Below, piece by piece: positions 1 through 7,046 of a stretch of 7,109 nt of DNA (position 1 is the first letter of the stretch; each line of letters opens with the position of its first letter). Below the pieces are notes generated by a model that was not told where the DNA came from, did not search any database, and saw nothing but the letters and a program-made list of their open reading frames with translations. Both the position numbers and the translations under genes were made by a program. Source of the DNA: Bacteroidales bacterium (GTDB taxonomy: Bacteria > Bacteroidota > Bacteroidia > Bacteroidales > Muribaculaceae); the NCBI GenBank assembly GCA_900769345.1, contig CAAGGJ010000143.1, forward strand, positions 1-7,109, in the 5' to 3' direction.

Positions 1-530
1 GCAAGATTAACGGAATTGAAATTGGAGGATGGATAGAGGAAACAATTTGCGGTGCAAAGAATTACAACAAACGCAAGCTGGGAGCGCTGCTAAAACGGGT
101 GCGCAGCGGCGACACCATAATCTGCACCGAAATATCGCGCCTCGGCAGAAGCCTGTTTATGGTTATGGATATTTTAAATGTTTGTATGACAAAGGGTTGT
201 GTGGTGCAAACCATCAAGGATAATTTTCGCCTTGGCGACGACATACAAAGCAAGGTGCTGGCGTTTGCCTTTGGGCTGTCGGCAGAAATTGAGCGCCGAT
301 TGATATGCCAGCGCACCAAGGAGGCATTGGCGCGCCGTCGGGCACAGGGCGTGGTGTTGGGTAGGCCAAAAGGCAGCCTCACCGACATAAAAAAGTGCAA
401 ATTATTCAGCCGTAAGACCTATATTTTGCAGCAGCTTGACATGGGTGTTTCGCAGCGAAAATTGGCAGAACAGTGCGGCGTTAGCCGAACCACGATGGCG
501 CATTTTTTGGCACGAATCAAGCCCAAATGA
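1..530 (+). CDS. Serine site-specific recombinase (DNA invertase/resolvase type), 5'-truncated by the window edge
   Basis: The reading frame is open from nt 3 to the TGA at 528-530, giving 175 visible residues. The first 25-30 residues, with the catalytic serine (usual YxRVS motif), lie outside the window. An internal GTG at 99 is not the real start, because conserved resolvase-domain sequence continues upstream of it (GGWIEE, then KLGALLKRVRSGD). Visible hallmarks are TEISRLGRSL around 129-158, whose two arginines (codons 138 and 147) match the active-site Arg pair of the family. Then follow the AEIERRLICQRTKEAL long helix (from 282), the GRPKGS linker (360-377) and a C-terminal helix-turn-helix (441-527, MGVSQRKLAEQCGVSRTTM). 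Members cut and rejoin DNA through a 5'-phosphoserine link at short paired sites. The architecture and size resemble Hin-type invertases and the Bacteroides fragilis promoter invertase Mpi. It lies 234 bp upstream of the SusC-like gene on the same strand. Invertase is more likely than resolvase, but the sequence alone does not settle it. Confidence 0.9.
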   Translation, partial: KINGIEIGGWIEETICGAKNYNKRKLGALLKRVRSGDTIICTEISRLGRSLFMVMDILNVCMTKGCVVQTIKDNFRLGDDIQSKVLAFAFGLSAEIERRLICQRTKEALARRRAQGVVLGRPKGSLTDIKKCKLFSRKTYILQQLDMGVSQRKLAEQCGVSRTTMAHFLARIKPK

Positions 531-559
531 TTAATGAAAAACGGACGAATAATTACAAC

Positions 560-576
560 ATAAAATTTTATCGATA
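560..576. repeat. Overlapping AT-rich palindromes directly upstream of the -33 element
   Basis: ATAAAATTTTAT (560-571) is a perfect 12-bp palindrome, and TATCGATA (569-576) is a perfect 8-bp palindrome that overlaps it. The second ends immediately before the TTTG of the -33 element. Dyad symmetry at this place is where an activator or repressor dimer would bind. Pure A/T symmetry also arises easily by chance, so only the TATCGATA part has some weight. Confidence 0.3.
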
Positions 577-608
577 TTTGGAAATTTAAAAAGTTTTTAA
601 TAAATTTG
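577..608 (+). promoter_or_regulatory. Bacteroidetes-type promoter (-33 / -7) for the SusC-SusD operon
   Basis: TTTG at 577-580 fits the -33 element, and TAAATTTG at 601-608 is an exact match to the -7 consensus TAnnTTTG. The spacer of 20 bp is the usual distance in Bacteroides promoters. Transcription would begin at about 612-616, leaving a leader of about 150 nt before the SusC start. In this assembly it points towards SusC, so the operon would be in the ON orientation if this DNA is invertible. It is the only place in the gap where both elements occur with correct spacing. A TAAATTTT at 733-740 is a second partial -7 match but lacks a -33 partner. Confidence 0.65.
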
Positions 609-615
609 TTGTAAT

Positions 616-764
616 GAATTATGTGTTTCTTGACATAGCAGATGATTAATTGATACATTGCGCAAGATGTTGAGATTTTTTCGGCGTGATTGTCGGGGCG
701 AAGCAGAAATAGAGAGATTATCACTTTATACATAAATTTTAATTAACCATCTAAAGAATCGCTT
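616..764 (+). other. Long 5' leader of the SusC operon mRNA (predicted)
   Basis: This is the stretch between the inferred transcription start and the SusC ATG. No credible gene is present. It contains the palindrome TTGCGCAA (658-665) inside a wider ACAT...ATGT pairing, a run of six Ts at 677-682, a GC-richer patch at 682-704 and the palindrome TTAATTAA (739-746). ACATAAATTTTA at 730-741 nearly repeats ACATAAAATTTTA at 559-571 in the same orientation, with one A fewer. AAAGAA at 753-758 may act as a weak ribosome binding site, 6 nt before the ATG. I recognise no known riboswitch. Confidence 0.35.
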
Positions 765-3700
765 ATGAAAAAAGCAATTACAATGTTCGCAGCCGCTTGT
801 TTGGCGATGGGCACACCGTATTCGCTCAGCAATGAGTGGAATGTGGGATTTGTGGCTCAAGCTCAATCAGGCACTGTCACCGGTGTCGTTACCGACTCCA
901 ATGGTGAGCCTTTGATAGGTGCTGTGGTCAGAGTTAAGGGTACAAAAGTCGGCGTCAACACCGACGCTAATGGCAAGTATGCAATCAAAGCAGCGCCAAA
1001 TGCCACCCTTGAATTTTCTTATGTAGGATGCGAACCGGTGAGCATGAAGGCATCGGAAGCATCGAATGTAGTGCTGAAAAACAAAACCACCCTCGACGAC
1101 GTGGTGATTACCGCCGAGTTCGGTATGAAGCGTGTGGCTCGTGCAGTGGGTTCTTCGGCACAGAATGTTAAGGCTTCGGATATTGCCGAATCGGGCCGTA
1201 CCGACTTCATCAACGCCCTTCAGGGCCGTGTGTCGGGTATGACCGTTACTCAATCGTCGGGTGCTCCGGGTGCATCAACCAAGGTTACCCTGCGTGCCGT
1301 CACTTCAATTTCGGGCGACAACCAGCCGCTCTACGTTATCGACGGTATTCCAATGAACAACTCTACTTTCGACTCGGGTACGGGCTTTGCCATTGCCGAC
1401 GTTGTTTCGGTTCGCGACGGCGACTTCTCGTCGCGTGGTAACGACATCAACTCCGAGGATATCGAGAGCATGACAGTGCTCAAGGGTGCTGCCGCTGCCG
1501 CTCTTTACGGTTCCGACGCTTCGAACGGTGCCATCATCATCACCACCAAGAAGGGTCGCAAGGGCAAAGCGCGCATCAGCTACAGCAACCAGTTCTCGTG
1601 GTCGAAGGCTTACGGTTGGCCTGAAGTGCAAGACCGTTATGCCAACGGTGCTTACGGCACCACCAACTGGTACTACACCAGCCACTACGGAGGTGCTTAT
1701 CCAGCCGACGCCACCTATTACGACAACGTGCAGGCTGTCATCCAAACCGGTTTTATGCAACGTCACAACGTGTCGGTTGAAGCCGGTAACGACGGCATGA
1801 GCATGCGTGCTTCGGCTTCGCTCATCGAGCAGGAAGGTGTGGTTAAGACCACCGACCTCAGCCGTAAGAACTTCTCGGTTGCCGGCAAGGCAAAGATTGG
1901 CACATGGGCTGACTTCGAAGGTAGCGTGCAATATGCTCACCAAACCAACCAAAAGGTGCTGCGCGGCACCAGCGGTCCGCTCTATCGCGCTTACATTTGG
2001 CCTAACCTCGACAACATGGCTAACTACATGGACGAGGACGGCCGCCACATGCGCTATCCTGAATATTACACCGACGGCGACCTCCTGAACCCGTTGTTCG
2101 CTATGTATAAGAACAAAAACGAGGATGCAACCGACCGTGTAATCACCACCATGACTCTCAATGTGCGTCCGTTTAAGAACACATTCGTTCGCGGTAGCTT
2201 TGGTTGGGACTTCTCGTCTTCGACCTACGTTAACGCTCGTCACCCTTATTATACATCTTATAATAGAACTGTCGACGACTCGAACAACGGTGGTAGCTAC
2301 AACATCTCGAAGTATAACACCAGCGACCCGTCGCTCAACATCCTGGCTGGCTACAACAACACCTTCAACGGTGTGCACACCTTTGGCGTGCAAGTGGGTT
2401 ATCACCAACAAGAACGCGGCGTGAACTCGTTGGCTACTTCGGGTAGCAACTTCATGCTCATCGACTTCTATTCAATCAACAACTGCGAGGCTTCGACCGT
2501 TACATCGAGCAAGAAGGAATACAAGCGCCGCATCCAAGCCATCTCGGCTCAAGTGGAATACGGCTACAACAACTTGGCATTCCTCACCCTGCGTGCTCGT
2601 AACGACTGGTCGTCGACCCTGCCGGTTAACAACCGCAGCTACTTCTATCCAGCAGCTGAATTCTCTTATATCCCAACCGAACACAAGGTTGTTAAGGACG
2701 CGCTTCCTTGGCTCGACTACTTCAAGCTCCGCGGCTCAATTGCCCAAGTAGGTAAGGACGCATCGGCATTGTCAATCGACCCTCAACTCGAGGTTGCCGA
2801 AACTTGGGGTGGCGGTTACAAATATGGCTTCACCGGTCCGAACAAGAACCTCAAGCCTGAAATGACCACTTCGTGGGAAGTCGGTTTTGAAGCTCGCGCT
2901 TGGAACGACCGCATCGCTGCCGACTTCACTTACTTCCGCACTCACTGTGCCGACCAGATTGTGAACGGCTTCCGCATGTCGTATGCAACAGGTTTCGTGC
3001 TCAACAACCTCAACGTGGGTACATTCAACACATGGGGCTGGGAAGGTCACATCGACGTTGACGTGCTCAAGACTAAGGACCTCACCTGGAACATCGGTTT
3101 GAACATGTCGCACACCGGCAGTGAAGTAACCAAGCTTCCGGTAGCTGAATACTACAACGCTTACACTTGGATTGTGGGCAACCTGCGTAACGGTATCTCG
3201 GTAGGTCAACCTATCACCGCCATGACAGGTCTTGCTTATCAACGCAACGATAAGGGTCAAATCCTCATCAACCCGGCAAACGGTGTTCCGTATGTTGATG
3301 CCAACTGGACAGTGCTCGGCGACCGCGAACCCGACTTGCGCTACGGTATCACCACCAGCTTGCGTTACAAGGACTTCCGCCTCAGCGCCAACTTCCAAGG
3401 CCGTTTTGGCTGTACAATCGCCAACGGCACCGGCCGCGACATGATGACTCGCGGTTTGAGCTGGGAATCGGTTGACCAACGCGAACTCGGCAAGGTTATT
3501 TTCAACGGCGTTCTCAAGGACGGCAACGAAAACAGCGATAATCCAACACCTAACACCATCGCAGTCGACGTTAAATCGTATGGCTCTGGCGGTTGGGTAG
3601 GTTACGACGAAGACTGGTTGCAAAGCGGCATCTACTATTTGCGCTGCCAAGACCTGCGCCTCACCTACAACGTGAACCGCAAATGGCTTGCCAAGACATT

Positions 3701-3893
3701 CCGCAACGTGATTTCTAACGCCAGCGTTTATGTATCGGGCAACGACTTGTTCACCCTCACCAACTATGTTGGCTACGACGTTGTGGGCAACGCCACATCG
3801 GCAGCAGCCGGCGGTACCGGTGGTGAAGGCATCGACTTCTGGTCGCTTCCAAGCCCTCGCACCTATACTTTGGGCTTCAGCTTAACATTCTAA
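765..3893 (+). CDS. SusC/RagA family TonB-linked outer-membrane transporter
   Basis: This is the outer-membrane channel of a SusCD nutrient importer, which takes oligosaccharides or peptides into the periplasm using TonB energy. At 1042 aa it is a normal full length for the family. The signal peptide has a hydrophobic core at residues 4-16 and a probable cleavage after AQA-33, which is late for this family. A carboxypeptidase-regulatory-like domain covers about 37-106 (GTVTGVVTDSNGEPLIGAVV, then TDANGKY). A TonB-box-like DDVVITA follows at 111-117. The plug domain covers about 125-262 and includes the SusC signature QPLYVIDGIPMNN (187-199) and LYGSDASNGAIIITTKKG (247-264). The remainder is the 22-strand beta-barrel, ending in PRTYTLGFSLTF with the terminal Phe used for barrel insertion. 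No N-terminal STN signalling domain is present, so sigma/anti-sigma control through this protein is not expected. It is the first gene of the operon; the substrate cannot be told from the sequence. Confidence 0.95.
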   Translation: MKKAITMFAAACLAMGTPYSLSNEWNVGFVAQAQSGTVTGVVTDSNGEPLIGAVVRVKGTKVGVNTDANGKYAIKAAPNATLEFSYVGCEPVSMKASEASNVVLKNKTTLDDVVITAEFGMKRVARAVGSSAQNVKASDIAESGRTDFINALQGRVSGMTVTQSSGAPGASTKVTLRAVTSISGDNQPLYVIDGIPMNNSTFDSGTGFAIADVVSVRDGDFSSRGNDINSEDIESMTVLKGAAAAALYGSDASNGAIIITTKKGRKGKARISYSNQFSWSKAYGWPEVQDRYANGAYGTTNWYYTSHYGGAYPADATYYDNVQAVIQTGFMQRHNVSVEAGNDGMSMRASASLIEQEGVVKTTDLSRKNFSVAGKAKIGTWADFEGSVQYAHQTNQKVLRGTSGPLYRAYIWPNLDNMANYMDEDGRHMRYPEYYTDGDLLNPLFAMYKNKNEDATDRVITTMTLNVRPFKNTFVRGSFGWDFSSSTYVNARHPYYTSYNRTVDDSNNGGSYNISKYNTSDPSLNILAGYNNTFNGVHTFGVQVGYHQQERGVNSLATSGSNFMLIDFYSINNCEASTVTSSKKEYKRRIQAISAQVEYGYNNLAFLTLRARNDWSSTLPVNNRSYFYPAAEFSYIPTEHKVVKDALPWLDYFKLRGSIAQVGKDASALSIDPQLEVAETWGGGYKYGFTGPNKNLKPEMTTSWEVGFEARAWNDRIAADFTYFRTHCADQIVNGFRMSYATGFVLNNLNVGTFNTWGWEGHIDVDVLKTKDLTWNIGLNMSHTGSEVTKLPVAEYYNAYTWIVGNLRNGISVGQPITAMTGLAYQRNDKGQILINPANGVPYVDANWTVLGDREPDLRYGITTSLRYKDFRLSANFQGRFGCTIANGTGRDMMTRGLSWESVDQRELGKVIFNGVLKDGNENSDNPTPNTIAVDVKSYGSGGWVGYDEDWLQSGIYYLRCQDLRLTYNVNRKWLAKTFRNVISNASVYVSGNDLFTLTNYVGYDVVGNATSAAAGGTGGEGIDFWSLPSPRTYTLGFSLTF

Positions 3894-3904
3894 TCATTTC
3901 TAAA

Positions 3905-3911
3905 AAGGAAG
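3905..3911 (+). promoter_or_regulatory. Shine-Dalgarno-like ribosome binding site for the SusD-like gene
   Basis: AAGGAAG lies 6 nt before the ATG at 3918. It is worth noting because the other two operon genes lack such a clear purine motif, as is common in Bacteroidetes. It supports the chosen start and independent re-initiation after the SusC stop, 24 bp upstream. Confidence 0.5.
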
Positions 3912-3917
3912 ACAACA

Positions 3918-5951
3918 ATGAAAAAACATTCAATATTAGCACTTATCTCTGCTGCGGTAATGGCAGTTGCAGCCACCAGTTGCGACGATTACCTCGACGT
4001 CAACAAAAATGTTGACGCGCCTGACTATGTGCCTGCCTACCTCTATTTGCCGAGCATTCAGCAAAACATGCAAGGCTTCTATTGGGATATTCGTGCACTC
4101 GGTCCGTTAACTCAGATGATGGGTACCACCAGCTATACCAACTATGCTGCACAATATTACAGTGCTGCCAGCGATGCTGCCGGCGAAGTGTGGCGCGTGG
4201 TTTACTGGAACCAAGGTATGAACCTCGAGAACCTCATCAACCAATCGCTTGAAGCCGAAAACTGGACTATGGCTGGCATCGGCTACATCATCAAGGCATA
4301 CGGTTGGGACAAACTCACCAAATTTCATGGCGACGTTGTGCTCAAAGAAGCATTCAACAACGGTCAGACCTCTTTCCCTTACGACTATCAGGAAGACGTT
4401 TATGCTGCCGTTCAAGAATGGGCTAAGAAGGGTATTGAACTCCTCGAAAAGGAAGACAATAGCAACTATGGCACTTCAATTTCGGGCAACGACTACATTT
4501 TCCATGGCGACAAGGACAAATGGATTAAGTGGGGCTACTCGATCCTCGTGAGCCAATTGGCTTCGCTCACCCAGAAGAACGATTTCAAGGAAAAATACTA
4601 CAACGACCTCGTGAAGTATGCCGCCCTTGCAATGCAATCGAATGCCGACAACGCAACCCTCGAAATCGGTGGCGGTGGCTCGGATGCTGCTTACTCGTCG
4701 TACAACAACTTCTGGAGCCCTTATCGTGGCAACTTGGGTTATAGCTATTTCCCACACGACTATGCAGTGTCGATGATGACCGGTACAATTCGCAAGTATG
4801 ACGATGCCACTGGCGACATGACAACTGTGCCTGACAACGTAAACTTCCCTTACGAATTGGCTGAAACACAAATCATTTGCGATACACTTGCCGAAGTTGG
4901 TCACCTCGACCCTCGTAACATCATCAAGCTGCCTTGCACCACTTTCAACACCTATTCGAAGATGTACACCGATTGGAACGAAGATGGCACTGCAAAGGTT
5001 GACGAAGAGGGTAATTTGGTTCTCAAAGAAGTTGTGGGCAATCCGGTGCTCAAGAAGGACACCACCACAGTTTGGGAAAAGGTGCGCAGCGCGCTTTTCC
5101 GCGGCGGCAGTTTCACCTCAGCAGCCGGTGCAGTTGGCACAGCTCCTAACTTCTATGGCTACGCATCTTCATCTTCGGTTTACGACCGTTCAGGTAAGGG
5201 CCGTTGGATTTATCGCGAAGATGCTCCTTACATCCTCATGACTTATCCCGAAATTCTGTTCGACCTTGCCGAAGCACACTACGTTGCAGGCAACAAGGCA
5301 GATGCACTCAGCACTTGGAAGAAGGCTGTTGCAGCCGATATGGACTTCACCAAGAGCTACATTGTAGAAGGTCAATGGGTTGACATAAACGGCACCAACT
5401 ATCACCAAGGCGACTGGATTACTAAGGCTGACTTCCAGGCTATTGCCAACGAATATCTTGCAGGTCCGTTTGTTGAAGGCGTCACTCTCGACAAGTTCTC
5501 GCTCTCACACATCATGATGCAGAAGTTCGACGCCCTCTATCCATGGGGTGCTGCCGAAGTTTGGGTTGACCAACGCAAGTATCACTACGATATCGAATAT
5601 ACCGGCGAATATCCTTATCCTGGCAACGGCTACGACAAGACCACTGTCACTATGAAGAAAGATAGCGACCCGAACAAGGTTTACAAAGGCTTCTATCTGG
5701 CTCCGGCTCAGGTGCAAGGCTTCAAGGGCACTTACAATGTTAAGAACCAAGGTTCGCCATGCTACCGTGTTCGTCCGCGCTACAACTCAGAGTACGTTTG
5801 GAACAAGCGCGGCTTGAACGACCTCAAGCCAATCCCTGGCACTGCCAACTGCTATCAGACATCTATTCCTTGGTTTGCTTATCCGGGCGAACGTCCTGAT
5901 GTAATGCCGGGTTTGGATTATAGTAATCTTGAAATTGACGATAAATATTAA
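3918..5951 (+). CDS. SusD/RagB family surface lipoprotein (SusD-like_2 type)
   Basis: This is the ligand-capturing lid that sits on the SusC channel at the cell surface. The signal peptide ends in a lipobox, AATSC, with the lipidated Cys at residue 22. CDDY follows, and acidic residues there fit the Bacteroidetes signal for export of lipoproteins to the outer face. The N-terminal part fits the SusD-like_2 branch: DVNKNVDAP, AYLYLPSIQQNM, then AGIGYIIKAYGWDKLTKFHGD. TYPEILFDLAEAHYVAG (about 442-458) is the conserved late helix of the TPR-like SusD fold. The C-terminus keeps an IPWFAYPGER stretch, comparable to the usual late Pro-Tyr-Pro motif. At 677 aa it is longer than the roughly 500-600 aa common in the family. 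The extra length may include the 5590-5720 part, which is rich in Tyr, Lys and Gly. It starts 24 bp after SusC, the standard pair order. Family assignment is firm; the ligand is unknown. Confidence 0.92.
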   Translation: MKKHSILALISAAVMAVAATSCDDYLDVNKNVDAPDYVPAYLYLPSIQQNMQGFYWDIRALGPLTQMMGTTSYTNYAAQYYSAASDAAGEVWRVVYWNQGMNLENLINQSLEAENWTMAGIGYIIKAYGWDKLTKFHGDVVLKEAFNNGQTSFPYDYQEDVYAAVQEWAKKGIELLEKEDNSNYGTSISGNDYIFHGDKDKWIKWGYSILVSQLASLTQKNDFKEKYYNDLVKYAALAMQSNADNATLEIGGGGSDAAYSSYNNFWSPYRGNLGYSYFPHDYAVSMMTGTIRKYDDATGDMTTVPDNVNFPYELAETQIICDTLAEVGHLDPRNIIKLPCTTFNTYSKMYTDWNEDGTAKVDEEGNLVLKEVVGNPVLKKDTTTVWEKVRSALFRGGSFTSAAGAVGTAPNFYGYASSSSVYDRSGKGRWIYREDAPYILMTYPEILFDLAEAHYVAGNKADALSTWKKAVAADMDFTKSYIVEGQWVDINGTNYHQGDWITKADFQAIANEYLAGPFVEGVTLDKFSLSHIMMQKFDALYPWGAAEVWVDQRKYHYDIEYTGEYPYPGNGYDKTTVTMKKDSDPNKVYKGFYLAPAQVQGFKGTYNVKNQGSPCYRVRPRYNSEYVWNKRGLNDLKPIPGTANCYQTSIPWFAYPGERPDVMPGLDYSNLEIDDKY

Positions 5952-5963
5952 TACTTCGATAAT

Positions 5964-6839
5964 ATGAAAAATCTTAAATATTTGGCTCTTGGTGTTGTAG
6001 CCCTCTTGCTCGCTTCGTGCGACGACAAGCCGGTTGAATACAACTACAGCGACTTAGGCGAAAACACCGCACGATTCAAGGTATGGCATGCTGTGCCTTG
6101 TGCAAGCGGTGCTGCCAACAACATCTATCAGATGGACATCAACGGCGTTACGTACGTCAACAACGGCGCTGCTGTGCTTTCGCGCTACAACCGTGCCCCG
6201 GCTACCACTTTGGCTACTTATTCCACCAAACCCGGTGATTTCAACATCACATTGTATAAGAGCTCGAGCTTGACTAAGTGCTACGAGCAAACTGCCAAAC
6301 TCGAAGCCGGCGAAAGTTCGGTGTGGATTTACGACTACACCAAGGCTCCTGCCGTGTTCAAGGAACCTGAGGCTCCTGTCGACCTGCAAACCGAAAACGA
6401 CACCATTGCCGGTTGCGCTATTCGCGTTTACAACTTCATTCGCAAAACCACCGACGCTGAAACAGGCGAAATGGTTCCTGTTGACTACAAGATTCAGGTG
6501 TACATGATGCGTTCAGGCGGCTCGGCTACTAACGACGCCGATTATGAGCCTTACGGCGAACCTATCGCATTCGGCGAAGCCACCGACTGGTTTGTTAGGA
6601 AAATCAAGAAGAGTATTTTCAACAGCAGCGGTTATGCTACCGAACGCTTCGGCTTCCGCATGATTGTGAACGGTGAAGACAAAGGTTGGGTTACTTACAT
6701 CAACGCAAGTGGCAAGGAAACCATTATGCGTAACCACACCCTTTCTGCCTATTTCGGTCGTTCTTACCGCATCATTCTCACCGGTATTGCCGACAGCAAG
6801 ACCACTCCGGTTCTCTACGACTATTGGACTGAAAGATAA
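5964..6839 (+). CDS. Surface lipoprotein with DUF4397-like domain, third gene of the SusCD operon
   Basis: The 291-aa product has a clear lipoprotein signal peptide: hydrophobic core LALGVVALLL, lipobox LASC and lipidated Cys-19. CDDK follows, again the acidic pattern associated with surface display. Residues 36-45, ARFKVWHAVP, followed by a short beta-rich stretch (MDINGVTYVNNG, then PGDFNITLYKS), resemble the start of DUF4397 domains, which are immunoglobulin-like beta-sandwich modules in secreted proteins. That assignment is from recall of the family pattern and was not searched. The second half (about 150-291) is also beta-rich (CAIRVYNFIRK, KIQVYMMRSGG, FGFRMIVNGEDKGW, YRIILTGIA) and may be a second domain of similar kind. 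The gene begins only 12 bp after the SusD stop, so it is co-transcribed and probably co-translated. Its position is that of SusE/SusF-type accessory binding proteins. No catalytic motif is visible; its ligand is unknown. Confidence 0.82.
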   Translation: MKNLKYLALGVVALLLASCDDKPVEYNYSDLGENTARFKVWHAVPCASGAANNIYQMDINGVTYVNNGAAVLSRYNRAPATTLATYSTKPGDFNITLYKSSSLTKCYEQTAKLEAGESSVWIYDYTKAPAVFKEPEAPVDLQTENDTIAGCAIRVYNFIRKTTDAETGEMVPVDYKIQVYMMRSGGSATNDADYEPYGEPIAFGEATDWFVRKIKKSIFNSSGYATERFGFRMIVNGEDKGWVTYINASGKETIMRNHTLSAYFGRSYRIILTGIADSKTTPVLYDYWTER

Positions 6840-6872
6840 TCATATTTCTTTCACCGATATACTCTAAAACAC

Positions 6873-6908
6873 GAGGATGCGACGCTAATGAAGGTGTCGC
6901 ATCCTTTG
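6873..6908 (+). terminator. Intrinsic terminator of the SusC-SusD-lipoprotein operon
   Basis: AGGATGCGAC at 6874-6883 pairs perfectly with GTCGCATCCT at 6896-6905. G-U, C-G and U-G pairs can extend the stem inward, leaving a loop of about six bases (AATGAA). A short T run (6905-6907) and AT-rich sequence follow. It begins 34 bp after the last stop codon. The T tract is short, but the stem is long and GC-rich enough for a confident call. Confidence 0.85.
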
Positions 6909-6969
6909 TATTATATAGGGGATTGATGTTTGGGGCATAACGCCAAGGTTTCATGTGTATAATTAATAT

Positions 6970-6987
6970 TAACCGCGCGAGCGGTTA
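6970..6987. other. Compact hairpin with GCGA (GNRA) tetraloop, in the non-coding gap
   Basis: TAACCGC (6970-6976) and GCGGTTA (6981-6987) form a perfect 7-bp stem closed by GCGA, a GNRA-type loop that is very stable in RNA. No T tract follows on the + strand, so it is not a standard terminator there. On the - strand it is followed by AT-rich sequence and could serve a convergent gene beyond the window. It may also be an operator or part of the leader of a downstream gene. The surrounding gap (6909-7046) shows no credible gene and no promoter with both elements correctly spaced. Confidence 0.4.
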
Positions 6988-7046
6988 CATCGTCAATAAC
7001 GAACTATGTTAATTTCCAAATAAATTGGGAATAAAAATAGATTTTT

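Larger units (their letters stand above)
552..615. repeat. 9-bp perfect inverted repeat bracketing the SusC operon promoter
   Basis: ATTACAACA at 552-560 is repeated as its exact reverse complement TGTTGTAAT at 607-615, with 46 bp between the arms. The -33 element lies inside, and the -7 element ends two bases into the right arm. The arms do not extend further without mismatches. This could be a regulator operator, a hairpin-forming sequence or part of a recombination site. The short arms and the 64-bp total span make it an unlikely invertible segment by itself. Confidence 0.5.

Noticed and set aside
506..527. TTTGG...CCAAA at the end of the recombinase gene, considered as a terminator
   Set aside because: The stem is only 5 bp, lies inside the coding sequence and has no T tract after it.
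99..530. GTG at 99 as the true start of the recombinase
   Set aside because: The frame continues upstream to the window edge with resolvase-like residues, so the protein begins before position 1.
538..549. AAACGGACGAAT just after the recombinase stop, considered as an invertase recombination site
   Set aside because: No convincing inverted partner occurs in the gap. The best partial match by eye (ATTCGTTCGCGG near 2186, inside the SusC gene) agrees at only 8 of 12 bases and is probably chance.
419..733. Frame of 104 codons on the - strand covering the recombinase end and the promoter gap
   Set aside because: Half is antisense to the recombinase C-terminus. The rest is Ile-, Phe- and Lys-rich translation of AT-rich non-coding DNA, and no Bacteroidetes-type promoter was found on that strand in the gap.
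1305..2411. Long open frame on the - strand (368 codons) inside the SusC gene
   Set aside because: It lies wholly antisense to a firmly identified SusC gene, is rich in Val, His and Arg as antisense shadows of GC-rich codons are, and matches no family I know.
2772..3650. Long open frame on the - strand (292 codons) inside the SusC gene
   Set aside because: Same pattern: antisense to the SusC barrel, Val/His/Ala-rich, no signal peptide, no recognisable motif.
6905..6932. TTTG (6905-6908) with GATGTTTG (6925-6932) as a promoter for a downstream gene
   Set aside because: The spacer is only 16 bp, the -7 element lacks its initial T, and the -33 candidate is inside the terminator.
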